In this document: positions 5,846 to 11,910 of the stretch, in pieces | How positions within the stretch are numbered: position 1 is the stretch's first letter | Layout: the number at the start of each line of letters is the position of its first letter | DNA from: Desulfobacteraceae bacterium | GTDB lineage: Bacteria; Desulfobacterota; Desulfobacteria; Desulfobacterales; SURF-15 | Assembly: GCA_003599475.1 (NCBI GenBank) | Contig: QZKK01000037.1 | Location: 1-15,411, forward strand | Direction: 5' to 3' | DNA length: 15,411 nt | Notes under the pieces: generated by a model | Told to the model about the DNA's origin: nothing | The model's database searches: none | What the model saw: only the letters and a program-made list of their open reading frames with translations | Position numbers and translations under genes: made by a program

Positions 5846-7199
5846 GTCGGAATTTTTTCAGCTTGTACCGGAGCATCCTTTCGCTGATGCCCAGCACATC
5901 GGCGGCCCGGCTCTGGTTGCCGTCCTTTTCTTCCATGGCCTCCCGGATCATCTGCCGCTCGAGCGCTTCGGCGGCTTTCCGGAGCGTTCCCTGCGCTTTT
6001 TTTTCCGCGCCTGCGGATGAGACCATTTCGGCCTTGAAGGGAAGATCCCTTACGGAAATAAGTGCCTCCCGGGATATGACCACGGCCCTTTCGATGATGT
6101 TCTCAAGCTCCCGGACGTTTCCCGGGTAATCGTACTTTGAAAGGAGATTCATCGCCTCCCGGCTGACTCCTTCGATCCGCTTCCGGTTTTCTTCGGCGAA
6201 GCGTTTGACGAAGTGATCGACAAGGGGTGGAATATCCTCACGCCGCTCCCGCAGGGGTGGTACCGTCATCGGGATCACATTCAGCCGGAAAAAGAGATCC
6301 TCCCGGAAGGAGCCGTCTTTTAACCCCGCTTCAAGATCACGATTCGTGGCGCTGATGACGCGAACGTCCGCAGCCAGCGGCCGGTCTCCGCCGACCCGTT
6401 GATATTCGCCCTCCTGTAGAAACCGCAACAGCTTGACCTGAACAGACGGCGCCAGCTCACCGATTTCATCCAGAAACAGGGTCCCCTTGTCGGCCTGCTC
6501 GAAGCGGCCGATCCTGCGCTGGACCGCGCCGGTAAAAGCACCCTTTTCATGGCCGAAAAGCTCGCTTTCGATCAGCGTTTCCGGCAGAGCCGCGCAGTTG
6601 ACGGCGATCAAAGCGTTGCCGGCGCGATCGCTCAGGTTGTGGATCAACCGTGCCAGAAGCTCTTTTCCAGTTCCGCTTTCCCCCTTTATCAACACATTCG
6701 CCTGGCTTTTGGCGATTCTGCCGGACAGGTTGATCAGCTCGGCCATTTTCAAGCTCCGGTAGACGATATCTCCTTTGTTGTCCGTTTTTTCTTTCAGCTC
6801 CTGCCGGAGCATTTCGTTTTCGCGCAAAAGGGTTTTCCGTTCGGCGATCCTTTCGATCACAAGGAGCAGCTCATCGAGATCGATCGGTTTGGTCAGGTAG
6901 TCGCAAGCCCCTGCCTTCATGGCTTCCACCGCCGTTTCTACGGTGCCGTAAGCGGTCAGGATGACGACGTCGAGCTGCGGATCGATCCGCTTTGCCTGAT
7001 CCAGCACTTCACGGCCGGACATTCCGGGCATCCGATAATCGACAAGCGCAAGGTCGACGGGTCCAGACCGGATCCGGTCGATGGCGGCAGCCCCGTCTGC
7101 GGCTTCCGCAACCCGGAATCCTTCTTTGATGAGAAAGTCCCTGAGCATCTCTCTCTGGGTGCGTTCATCCTCGACGACCAGAATCTCAAGAGTCTTCAT
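5838..7199 (-). CDS. Sigma-54-dependent response regulator (ZraR/AtoC-like)
   Basis: The ATG at 7199 gives 453 residues; AAAGGAAG precedes it and it overlaps the kinase end by 14 bases. Domains in order: a receiver at 1-120 with acidic D11/E12, phospho-acceptor D54 (ALVDYRMPG), T82 and K104; a linker coiled coil at about 118-140; a sigma-54 AAA+ domain at about 145-370 with Walker A GESGTGKE (173-180), the sigma-54 contact loop GAFTGA (220-225) and Walker B LFLDE (241-245); and a Fis-type helix-turn-helix at the C-terminus (about 427-453, NQSRAADVLGISERMLRYKL). All key residues are present. When phosphorylated by the adjacent kinase it should bind an enhancer and drive ATP-dependent open-complex formation at -24/-12 promoters. 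The likely targets are the zraP-like operon to which it belongs and the plus-strand export operon. Confidence 0.94.
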   Translation of the reverse strand: MKTLEILVVEDERTQREMLRDFLIKEGFRVAEAADGAAAIDRIRSGPVDLALVDYRMPGMSGREVLDQAKRIDPQLDVVILTAYGTVETAVEAMKAGACDYLTKPIDLDELLLVIERIAERKTLLRENEMLRQELKEKTDNKGDIVYRSLKMAELINLSGRIAKSQANVLIKGESGTGKELLARLIHNLSDRAGNALIAVNCAALPETLIESELFGHEKGAFTGAVQRRIGRFEQADKGTLFLDEIGELAPSVQVKLLRFLQEGEYQRVGGDRPLAADVRVISATNRDLEAGLKDGSFREDLFFRLNVIPMTVPPLRERREDIPPLVDHFVKRFAEENRKRIEGVSREAMNLLSKYDYPGNVRELENIIERAVVISREALISVRDLPFKAEMVSSAGAEKKAQGTLRKAAEALERQMIREAMEEKDGNQSRAADVLGISERMLRYKLKKFRLK

Positions 7200-8964
7200 T
7201 CGGCTTCCTTTCCCGGGGGAGCAGGATTTCGAAAAAAGTTCCCTTGTCCGGCTTGCTGTGTACCCGAAGCTCTCCGCCGTGGGCGCGGATGATCTCATAG
7301 GCGATGGGAAGCCCCAGCCCCAGTCCCTTGTCCTTAGTGGTGAAATGCGGGTTGAAAATCTGCTTTACCGTATCGGGCTGCATCCCGGATCCTGTGTCGG
7401 AAATCCTGAGGACAACATGTTTTTTTTTATAGGTGCCGACCCGAAAGCCGAGTACGCCATGACCGGTCATCGATTCCATAGCGTTTTTGATGATATTCAA
7501 GAGGGCCTGCTTCATCTTGTCTTCATCCATATACACGATCGAATCGGGGTTTTCCCATCGGGTTTCGATACTGATGTTCCGTGAATCCGCTTCTTCCCGA
7601 ATCAGATGGATCAGCCTTTCAAGCAACTCCACGATCGAGCGGGACCGAAGCTCGAATCGATTCCGGGAAAGCCCGAGAAAATCCTCTACGATCCCGTTCA
7701 TGCGCCGGATTTCGTCTCGAATGATTCCCGTGAGCTGACCAAGCTCATCGGGGTTTCCATTACCGGAGCGATCGAATTCCCTCTTTATGCGCTGGGCCGC
7801 CATGCCGATTGCGTTGAGCGGGTTTCGAATTTCATGGGCGACACCGGCGGCAAGATGCCCCAGTGAGGAAAGCCGTTCTGCCTGGTTGAGCCGCTCACCC
7901 ATTTCATGAAGCTTTGACAGGTGTCGATTCTGATTCCGATAGACCAGCCAGATGGCCATCAAGCCGATACCCATCATGATGGCTGCCGAAAGGAGGATAT
8001 GGATGCGGTTTTCCCGGATGATGCCGTCCATGCCACCCGTATCGAGGCCTACCCTCGCCGTTGCCGCAATGCCGCCCTCCAAATGAAGCGGTGCATAGAC
8101 TTCCAGAATTTTAAAGTCGCCGGATGTCAAACGGTGACGACCGGTTTTCCCGGTGCTGCCGTCTGCCCCCGGCTCCGGATCGACAGGATCCGTTTTCGGA
8201 AATTCTCCTGCTTCGGCGACAAGACGACCGTCCGGATCAAAAACCGCGAAATACAAAGTGTCCTTTCTCCATCCGCCTTCTTCGATGGCGCTCTGGATCG
8301 CGACCCTCGACCCCCAGAAAAAAAGCCCTTGTTTGCCTATAACAACCAGAAGCGTCCCGCCGCCCCATTTTCTGCGCAGACCGACCAGGCCGATGGATCC
8401 GTCTTCAACGGCCGTGTCGAAAAGATCGATCAGAATCTCGGCCTTTCCTTCCAGAAGCGGCTTCACCTCGGCCAAAACGGCTTCCGGAACCATGCCGGCC
8501 CGGTAGATGCTTTCCCCTTCATCGTTAAAAACGGCAACTCCCAGAAGGTGTTCCGCTACGATCATTCCCGGAAAGGCCTCTTTCTGCAGAAGACCCTTTG
8601 CTTCTTTAAAATCGATTTCCCGGACCATCTCGATGAGATTCCACGCCATGGATTCCCGCATCGAAAAGCCGGACTCCAGCCCTGAAACATCCATCGGACT
8701 CGGGGCGCTTATCTCCGCAAGGCCCATCAGATCTTCGAATTTGTTGCGGGAAATCCGCTCGACACCCTCGATGATGTTAAATCCCTTGCTCTCCAGTGCA
8801 TCCAGGAGCAAGTCCTCCACACGGCCGATATCCATAATCGCCGTCGCAAAGAAAAGGACGGAAAATACGACAAAGAGCAAGACGACCGACAGAGGCTGGA
8901 AAAATGCGCTGTTTTTCCGGGCTTCGGATGTTCCGGCGGTATTTCCCCCGTTGCCTTTCCTCAT
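7186..8964 (-). CDS. Membrane sensor histidine kinase (ZraS-like)
   Basis: I start at the ATG at 8964, two bases after the zraP-like stop (TAG-CC-ATG, with AGGA nine bases upstream), giving 592 residues; earlier in-frame ATGs lie inside the neighbour. Features: a short cytoplasmic N-terminus, TM1 at about 25-45, a large periplasmic sensor region at about 46-320 with an acidic/Gly-rich insert near 258-275, and TM2 at about 321-343. The HisKA domain follows, with the phospho-acceptor H377 in GVAHEIRNPLNAIG. The HATPase domain has the N-box NIIKNA (490-495), DTGSG (523-527) and GLGLGL (547-552). There is no receiver or PAS domain I can identify. The layout and partners match the HydH/ZraS group, which senses zinc or envelope stress; the true ligand is unknown. 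A nine-T run at 7420-7428 does not break the frame. Confidence 0.93.
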   Translation of the reverse strand: MRKGNGGNTAGTSEARKNSAFFQPLSVVLLFVVFSVLFFATAIMDIGRVEDLLLDALESKGFNIIEGVERISRNKFEDLMGLAEISAPSPMDVSGLESGFSMRESMAWNLIEMVREIDFKEAKGLLQKEAFPGMIVAEHLLGVAVFNDEGESIYRAGMVPEAVLAEVKPLLEGKAEILIDLFDTAVEDGSIGLVGLRRKWGGGTLLVVIGKQGLFFWGSRVAIQSAIEEGGWRKDTLYFAVFDPDGRLVAEAGEFPKTDPVDPEPGADGSTGKTGRHRLTSGDFKILEVYAPLHLEGGIAATARVGLDTGGMDGIIRENRIHILLSAAIMMGIGLMAIWLVYRNQNRHLSKLHEMGERLNQAERLSSLGHLAAGVAHEIRNPLNAIGMAAQRIKREFDRSGNGNPDELGQLTGIIRDEIRRMNGIVEDFLGLSRNRFELRSRSIVELLERLIHLIREEADSRNISIETRWENPDSIVYMDEDKMKQALLNIIKNAMESMTGHGVLGFRVGTYKKKHVVLRISDTGSGMQPDTVKQIFNPHFTTKDKGLGLGLPIAYEIIRAHGGELRVHSKPDKGTFFEILLPRERKPNEDS

Positions 8965-8966
8965 GG

Positions 8967-9389
8967 CTACCATTCCTGCTTGAGACCGACCCCCACCAGC
9001 GTGCACCAGCGGCGGATCTGGTCCGGATTCAGGATGCCCCGGATTTCGATCTGGTATTCGATCATGCTTTCCCGGATTTGGTCGTGAAGGGTGCCCAGCT
9101 CGAAAGATTTTTGCCGGATCGCGGATTCCTCCGCATCCGGATTCCGAAAAAGGTCCTGGATCTCGATCCGTTTGACCATCAGCTCCTTTCTCTTTGCGAC
9201 CAACCGATCTCGATAACGGTTGTCGATTTCAAGGAATGCCTTTTTCTGTGCTTCCGAAAGGCCGATGGCCTCGAGATCGATGCATCCCCTTCTCCCGAAG
9301 CCGTGACCCCTGCCTGGGCCCTGCGCAGAGAGATCGGTCGCAAGAAATAGAAATGACAGAATCAATCCCCACGCGGCGCTTTTGATCAT
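8967..9389 (-). CDS. Periplasmic ZraP/CpxP/Spy-like protein
   Basis: The ATG at 9389 has GGAGG four to five bases upstream and gives 140 residues; the start 13 codons earlier is unlikely. A signal peptide (MIKSAAWGLILSFLFLATDL, cleavage after about residue 22) sends it to the periplasm. A Gly/Arg/His patch follows (24-35), then a mostly helical body with two LTxxQ-type motifs, LSEAQ (44-48) and LNPDQ near residue 120, the hallmark of Spy/CpxP/ZraP. Two cysteines are seen (C36 and one in RRWC near the end). ZraP binds zinc, acts as a chaperone and restrains its own ZraS kinase; similar feedback is likely here since it leads the kinase-regulator operon. Confidence 0.85.
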   Translation of the reverse strand: MIKSAAWGLILSFLFLATDLSAQGPGRGHGFGRRGCIDLEAIGLSEAQKKAFLEIDNRYRDRLVAKRKELMVKRIEIQDLFRNPDAEESAIRQKSFELGTLHDQIRESMIEYQIEIRGILNPDQIRRWCTLVGVGLKQEW

Positions 9390-9436
9390 CTTACCTCCGT
9401 ATATCCGAATTGATGGGTATGCAATCATATCGAGAA

Positions 9437-9453
9437 AGCAAATTCCACGCCCG
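9437..9453 (-). promoter_or_regulatory. Sigma-54 (-24/-12) promoter of zraP-kinase-regulator operon
   Basis: On the minus strand GGGCGTG is followed, after AAT, by TTGCT, so the invariant GG (9451-9450) and GC (9439-9438) are exactly ten bases apart. The -12 element TTGCT is perfect; the -24 element matches TGGCACG at four of seven positions. A start near 9426 gives a leader of about 37 bases. A sigma-54 promoter here fits autoregulation by the encoded response regulator. Confidence 0.62.
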
Positions 9454-9515
9454 ATTCACAAATCTATCATAATATCAATTTGTTTCCTGGAAAACTCATC
9501 TGAAATTTTGTCTTC

Positions 9516-9533
9516 TTCGACATTTTTGTCGAA
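9516..9533. promoter_or_regulatory. Enhancer site 1: TTCGAC-N6-GTCGAA
   Basis: A perfect inverted repeat, TTCGAC-ATTTTT-GTCGAA (7 bp per arm if the inner A/T pair is counted), lies about 65-80 bp upstream of the -24 box of the zraP-kinase-regulator operon. The same 6-6-6 pattern recurs at 10278-10295 upstream of the second sigma-54 promoter. That is the arrangement expected for binding sites of a Fis-type HTH dimer. Confidence 0.68.
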
Positions 9534-9602
9534 TTTGTCTCGAACCTAAAGGCAAAATTGGCTTTATCTTATCATTTCGTTGTGGTTAAAGGAATTTAGA
9601 TT

Positions 9603-9618
9603 CGGCAAATCATTGCCG
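9603..9618. repeat. Small perfect inverted repeat
   Basis: CGGCAA-ATCA-TTGCCG has a 6-bp stem and 4-base loop, about 90 bp before the relB-like promoter. No T run follows on either strand, so it is not a clear terminator. It could be an operator; its function is unknown. Confidence 0.35.
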
Positions 9619-9709
9619 TAAAAGTCCTGCTCGGACCCTTGGCATAGTGGGTGTTTGGCTCTCCATCAGTTATTGTCATGGTCATTAGGTCCGGTTGCTT
9701 GTTTCTTTA

Positions 9710-9739
9710 TTGACTCACTTCGGAAATTCTATTTAATAT
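9710..9739 (+). promoter_or_regulatory. Probable sigma-70 promoter of relB-like gene
   Basis: TTGACT (9710-9715), an 18-bp spacer and TAATAT (9734-9739) make a reasonable sigma-70 promoter. The start near 9746 lies 25 bases before the ATG at 9771, whose ribosome-binding site is GGGAGG. Confidence 0.5.
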
Positions 9740-9770
9740 GCTACAAAAGTCGATGAACGGGAGGAAATTC

Positions 9771-10037
9771 ATGGGAACCAGAAAGAAAGCTACAGCAAAA
9801 GCCGAGATAGATCTGGAAGTCAAAAGGCAGGCAGAGGACATCCTGCAGAACCTGGGACTGTCGGTTTCAAATTCAATCGAGCTATTTTACCGACAAGTGG
9901 TGGCTCAACGCGGACTTCCATTCGATCTCCAGGTACCGAATGAAAAGACCATGAAGGCAATCAGGGATTCAAGGGCAGGGAAAGGAAAGAGCTTTTCAAC
10001 AACACAGGAACTCTTTAAGGATCTGCGCTTTGCCTGA
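9771..10037 (+). CDS. RelB/DinJ-family antitoxin, apparently orphan
   Basis: The ATG at 9771 has GGGAGG six bases upstream and gives 88 residues; an in-frame ATG 11 codons earlier overlaps the -10 box. The protein has the RelB/DinJ pattern: an N-terminal ribbon-helix-helix (AKAEIDLEVKRQAEDILQNL followed by GLSVSNSIELFYRQVV), then RGLPFDL and a C-terminal toxin-binding part with FSTTQELFKDLR. Normally a RelE/YafQ toxin gene follows within a few bases. Here no downstream frame in the next 500 bp resembles one. It may be a relic, a solitary regulator, or an antidote to a toxin encoded elsewhere. Confidence 0.85.
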   Translation: MGTRKKATAKAEIDLEVKRQAEDILQNLGLSVSNSIELFYRQVVAQRGLPFDLQVPNEKTMKAIRDSRAGKGKSFSTTQELFKDLRFA

Positions 10038-10277
10038 TTCGAACCGGCTCACACTCTGATCTTTTCGGGTAAGGATGAGAAGACCAGGGATCTCGATCTG
10101 CTGCTTGTTCCACGAAAACCCTGGGATGCTTCATCGAATCATCTATCTGTCCAACCGGGAAATACGGGGCATATCGAGTGCCGCCATGCAAACAGGTTTG
10201 AATTTCCACAATTTCCATCCAATTTCCACCAGGATGCTGCTCCTTTCAAATGCTGCTTATAAAAAAGATATTCCGAT

Positions 10278-10295
10278 TTCGACAATTTCGTCGAA
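10278..10295. promoter_or_regulatory. Enhancer site 2: TTCGAC-N6-GTCGAA
   Basis: TTCGAC-AATTTC-GTCGAA repeats the exact arms and spacing of site 1 (9516-9533) while the six central bases differ, which argues for a protein-binding site rather than a copied repeat. It lies about 190 bp upstream of the -24 box of the export operon, within the usual range of sigma-54 enhancers. A half-site sharing TTCTTCGACATTTT with site 1 lies closer, at 10363-10376. Confidence 0.68.
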
Positions 10296-10429
10296 TCCTT
10301 GTGGAGCTCCTATGCATCCATAACATCCCGAATGTTTAATGCTTTTTTCAATGATTCAATTTTTCTTCGACATTTTCTGCCGCCGGTGCCGTTCCGATGA
10401 TGCCATTCCGTGAAATTTTCAATATCGGA

Positions 10430-10442
10430 AAAACAATTGATT
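10430..10442 (-). promoter_or_regulatory. Possible IHF site between enhancer and promoter
   Basis: On the minus strand AATCAA-TTGT-TTT matches the IHF consensus WATCAANNNNTTR except for the last base. It sits in an AT-rich tract between the enhancer repeat and the -24 box, where IHF often bends DNA to bring an activator to sigma-54 polymerase. The match is short, so it could be chance. Confidence 0.28.
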
Positions 10443-10480
10443 TTCAAAGGGTTGAATAAACCCCATCTCCTTCCGGAGCT

Positions 10481-10497
10481 TTGGCACGTCGGATGCA
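10481..10497 (+). promoter_or_regulatory. Sigma-54 (-24/-12) promoter of export operon
   Basis: TTGGCACG, four bases, then ATGCA matches the consensus YTGGCACG-N4-TTGCW with a single difference. The invariant GG (10483-10484) and GC (10495-10496) are exactly ten bases apart. A start near 10508 gives a leader of about 30 bases to the ATG at 10539. Confidence 0.8.
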
Positions 10498-10538
10498 GAG
10501 GGAAAGAATCAAATGAAAGAGAAAGGAGGTGAAAGAAT

Positions 10539-11060
10539 ATGAAAAAGCTGAGCATTCTTACGGTTGCAGTGGTTATCATGCTCTCCGTTTCGGTTGCCTT
10601 TGCCGGTCCCTGGGGACGCGGGCGCGGCATGGGCCCAGGCTCCGGCATGGGGCCGGGATCCGGCATGGGATCCGGTTACGGGATGGGACCCGGATCCGGA
10701 ATCGGATCGGGACCATGCATGGCTCCCAATGCGGCATCCGACCTGAATCTGACCGCCGAGCAGTCCGGAAAGCTTCAGACCCGGCGTGAGAGTTACCTGA
10801 AAGAGGTTACACCGCTTCAGAATCAGCTCTTCGGCAAGCAGGCGGAACTGCGGCTGCTGTGGGGTAAGCAGAATCCGGATCGAGCGGAGATCACCTCAAA
10901 GCAGAACGAGATCTCCGAGCTTCAGCGGCAGCTTCAGGAAAAGGCCACGACGTATCGACTGGACTGTCGCAGCGTGCTGACCCCCGAGCAGCAGTCCCGG
11001 ATGACGGCCTTCGGCCCCGGCTACGGTCGCGGGCACGGCCCCCGCTGGGGTCTGTGGTAG
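10539..11060 (+). CDS. Second ZraP/Spy-like periplasmic protein, Gly/Met-rich
   Basis: The ATG has GGAGGTGA eight bases upstream and gives 173 residues. A clear signal peptide (MKKLSILTVAVVIMLSVSVA, cleavage near FA-GP at 22) exports it. Residues 24-60 are an unusual low-complexity stretch of GMGPGS-type repeats with seven methionines and C60, which could bind soft metals such as copper (inference). A helical Spy/CpxP-like body follows with LTAEQ (71-75) and LTPEQ (147-151), then a short Gly/Arg/His tail, GYGRGHGPRW. A second cysteine is C143. It leads the export operon, 134 bases before the ATPase gene with a hairpin between them. It probably buffers metal or chaperones proteins in the periplasm, and may give feedback to the kinase as ZraP does. 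Confidence 0.85.
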   Translation: MKKLSILTVAVVIMLSVSVAFAGPWGRGRGMGPGSGMGPGSGMGSGYGMGPGSGIGSGPCMAPNAASDLNLTAEQSGKLQTRRESYLKEVTPLQNQLFGKQAELRLLWGKQNPDRAEITSKQNEISELQRQLQEKATTYRLDCRSVLTPEQQSRMTAFGPGYGRGHGPRWGLW

Positions 11061-11082
11061 TTGCCCCCGGAACCCTGAAGGT

Positions 11083-11124
11083 GGCAGGAAGGGGTGCAGG
11101 AGCACGCCTTCCTGCCTTGCCTTT
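11083..11124 (+). terminator. Strong hairpin between zraP-like and ATPase genes
   Basis: GGCAGGAAGG (11083-11092) pairs perfectly with CCTTCCTGCC (11107-11116). Inside, after one G-G mismatch, GTGC pairs with GCAC around an AGGA loop. TTGCCTTT follows, a weak U tract. This should work as a partial terminator or a 3' stabiliser, leaving the first gene more abundant than the transporter genes. The next gene has no clear promoter of its own, so readthrough is expected. Confidence 0.65.
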
Positions 11125-11193
11125 AAAAGCCTTCTGCGCACGTAAAATGCCGTTTCAACGAGAGCCCAGCATTTCAACAAGGGTCGGGGAGAA

Positions 11194-11910
11194 ATGAAGA
11201 TGAAAATGATTATGGCGGAAGATCTTTCCAAAACATATGAAACCGGGCAGGTGAAGGTCGATGCTCTCAAGGGGCTGAATTTTAATATTCAAAAAGGGGC
11301 TTTCGTTTCTTTTGTAGGGCCTTCGGGAAGCGGCAAGACGACGCTCCTCAACCTCATCGGGTGCCTGGACAGGCCATCGAGCGGGAACCTTCTGGTGGCT
11401 GGGATGGAGGTAACCAATCTTTCCACCAAAGACAGGGCCATATTCCGGGGAAAACACATCGGGTTCATCTTTCAGAGCTTCAACCTGATTCCGGTGTTGA
11501 CCGCATTTGAAAATGTGGAATACCCGCTGATCATGGTTCAAAACGTCCCGGCGGCCGAACGAAAAAAACGGGTGACGGAGCTGCTCGAGGCGGTGGGCAT
11601 GATCGACCAGCGGAAACAATTCCCGGACCAGCTTTCCGGCGGTCAGAAGCAGCGGGTGGCGGTCGCCCGTGCCCTTGTCACCCATCCCGACTTGGTTTTA
11701 GCCGATGAACCGACCGCCAACCTGGATCACGACACCGCTCACGGGATACTCCGCCTGATGAAGAAAATTCAAAAAGACCTCCAGACCACCTTTGTCTTTT
11801 CCACCCATGACGTCCGTATCATCGACGAGGCGGAATCCATATTTCGGATCGAAGACGGTGTGTTTAAAAACGGGAACAGGAAAGGAGGCGACAGTGTTCA
11901 AGCTGCTTGA
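11194..11910 (+). CDS. ABC transporter ATPase, LolD/MacB type
   Basis: This 238-residue cytoplasmic ATPase starts after GGGGAGAA. It has all nucleotide-binding motifs: Walker A GPSGSGKTT (42-50), Q-loop Q94 (FIFQSFNLIP), signature LSGGQ (147-151), Walker B LVLADEPT (167-174) and switch H205 (FSTHD). The sequence around FQSFNLIPVLTAFENVEYPL is characteristic of the LolD/MacB/FtsE mechanotransmission group rather than uptake importers. It ends by overlapping the permease gene by 17 bases, so the two are translationally coupled. It should power conformational change in the permease to move or release a substrate from the outer leaflet or periplasm rather than pump across the inner membrane. Confidence 0.94.
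   Translation: MKMKMIMAEDLSKTYETGQVKVDALKGLNFNIQKGAFVSFVGPSGSGKTTLLNLIGCLDRPSSGNLLVAGMEVTNLSTKDRAIFRGKHIGFIFQSFNLIPVLTAFENVEYPLIMVQNVPAAERKKRVTELLEAVGMIDQRKQFPDQLSGGQKQRVAVARALVTHPDLVLADEPTANLDHDTAHGILRLMKKIQKDLQTTFVFSTHDVRIIDEAESIFRIEDGVFKNGNRKGGDSVQAA

Larger units (their letters stand above)
9390..9770. other. Divergent regulatory region, no gene
   Basis: This 381-bp AT-rich stretch separates the minus-strand zraP-kinase-regulator operon from the plus-strand relB-like gene. It holds a -24/-12 promoter, an enhancer-like inverted repeat, a small hairpin and a sigma-70 promoter, listed separately. I see no coding frame with a credible start. Confidence 0.7.
10038..10538. other. Long upstream regulatory region, no gene seen
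   Basis: This 501-bp gap precedes the plus-strand export operon. It holds enhancer site 2, a half-site TTCGAC (10366-10371), a possible IHF site and a -24/-12 promoter. Open frames here of up to about 80 codons lack ribosome-binding sites and any recognisable protein. Three AATTTCCA direct repeats lie at 10201-10228. I find no toxin gene for the preceding antitoxin. Confidence 0.65.

Noticed and set aside
6549..7292. Long open frame on the plus strand opposite the response-regulator gene
   Set aside because: It is antisense to a complete, motif-perfect sigma-54 regulator, has no ribosome-binding site and no recognisable protein features; GC-rich codon bias of the real gene explains it.
7420..7428. 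Nine-T homopolymer inside the kinase gene as a possible frameshift
   Set aside because: The frame is intact on both sides, with the N-box, DTGSG and GLGLGL motifs all in phase.
7921..8983. Open frames on the plus strand opposite the sensor kinase
   Set aside because: They are shadows of the kinase coding strand; no family motif, no start signal, low-complexity composition.
9638..9658. TTGGCATAG...TTGGC considered as a third sigma-54 promoter
   Set aside because: The GG and GC elements are not ten bases apart; the nearest GG-N10 is followed by GT.
10075..10323. 82-codon plus-strand frame after the relB-like gene, considered as the missing toxin
   Set aside because: It has no RelE/YafQ pattern, no ribosome-binding site, and it covers the enhancer repeat.
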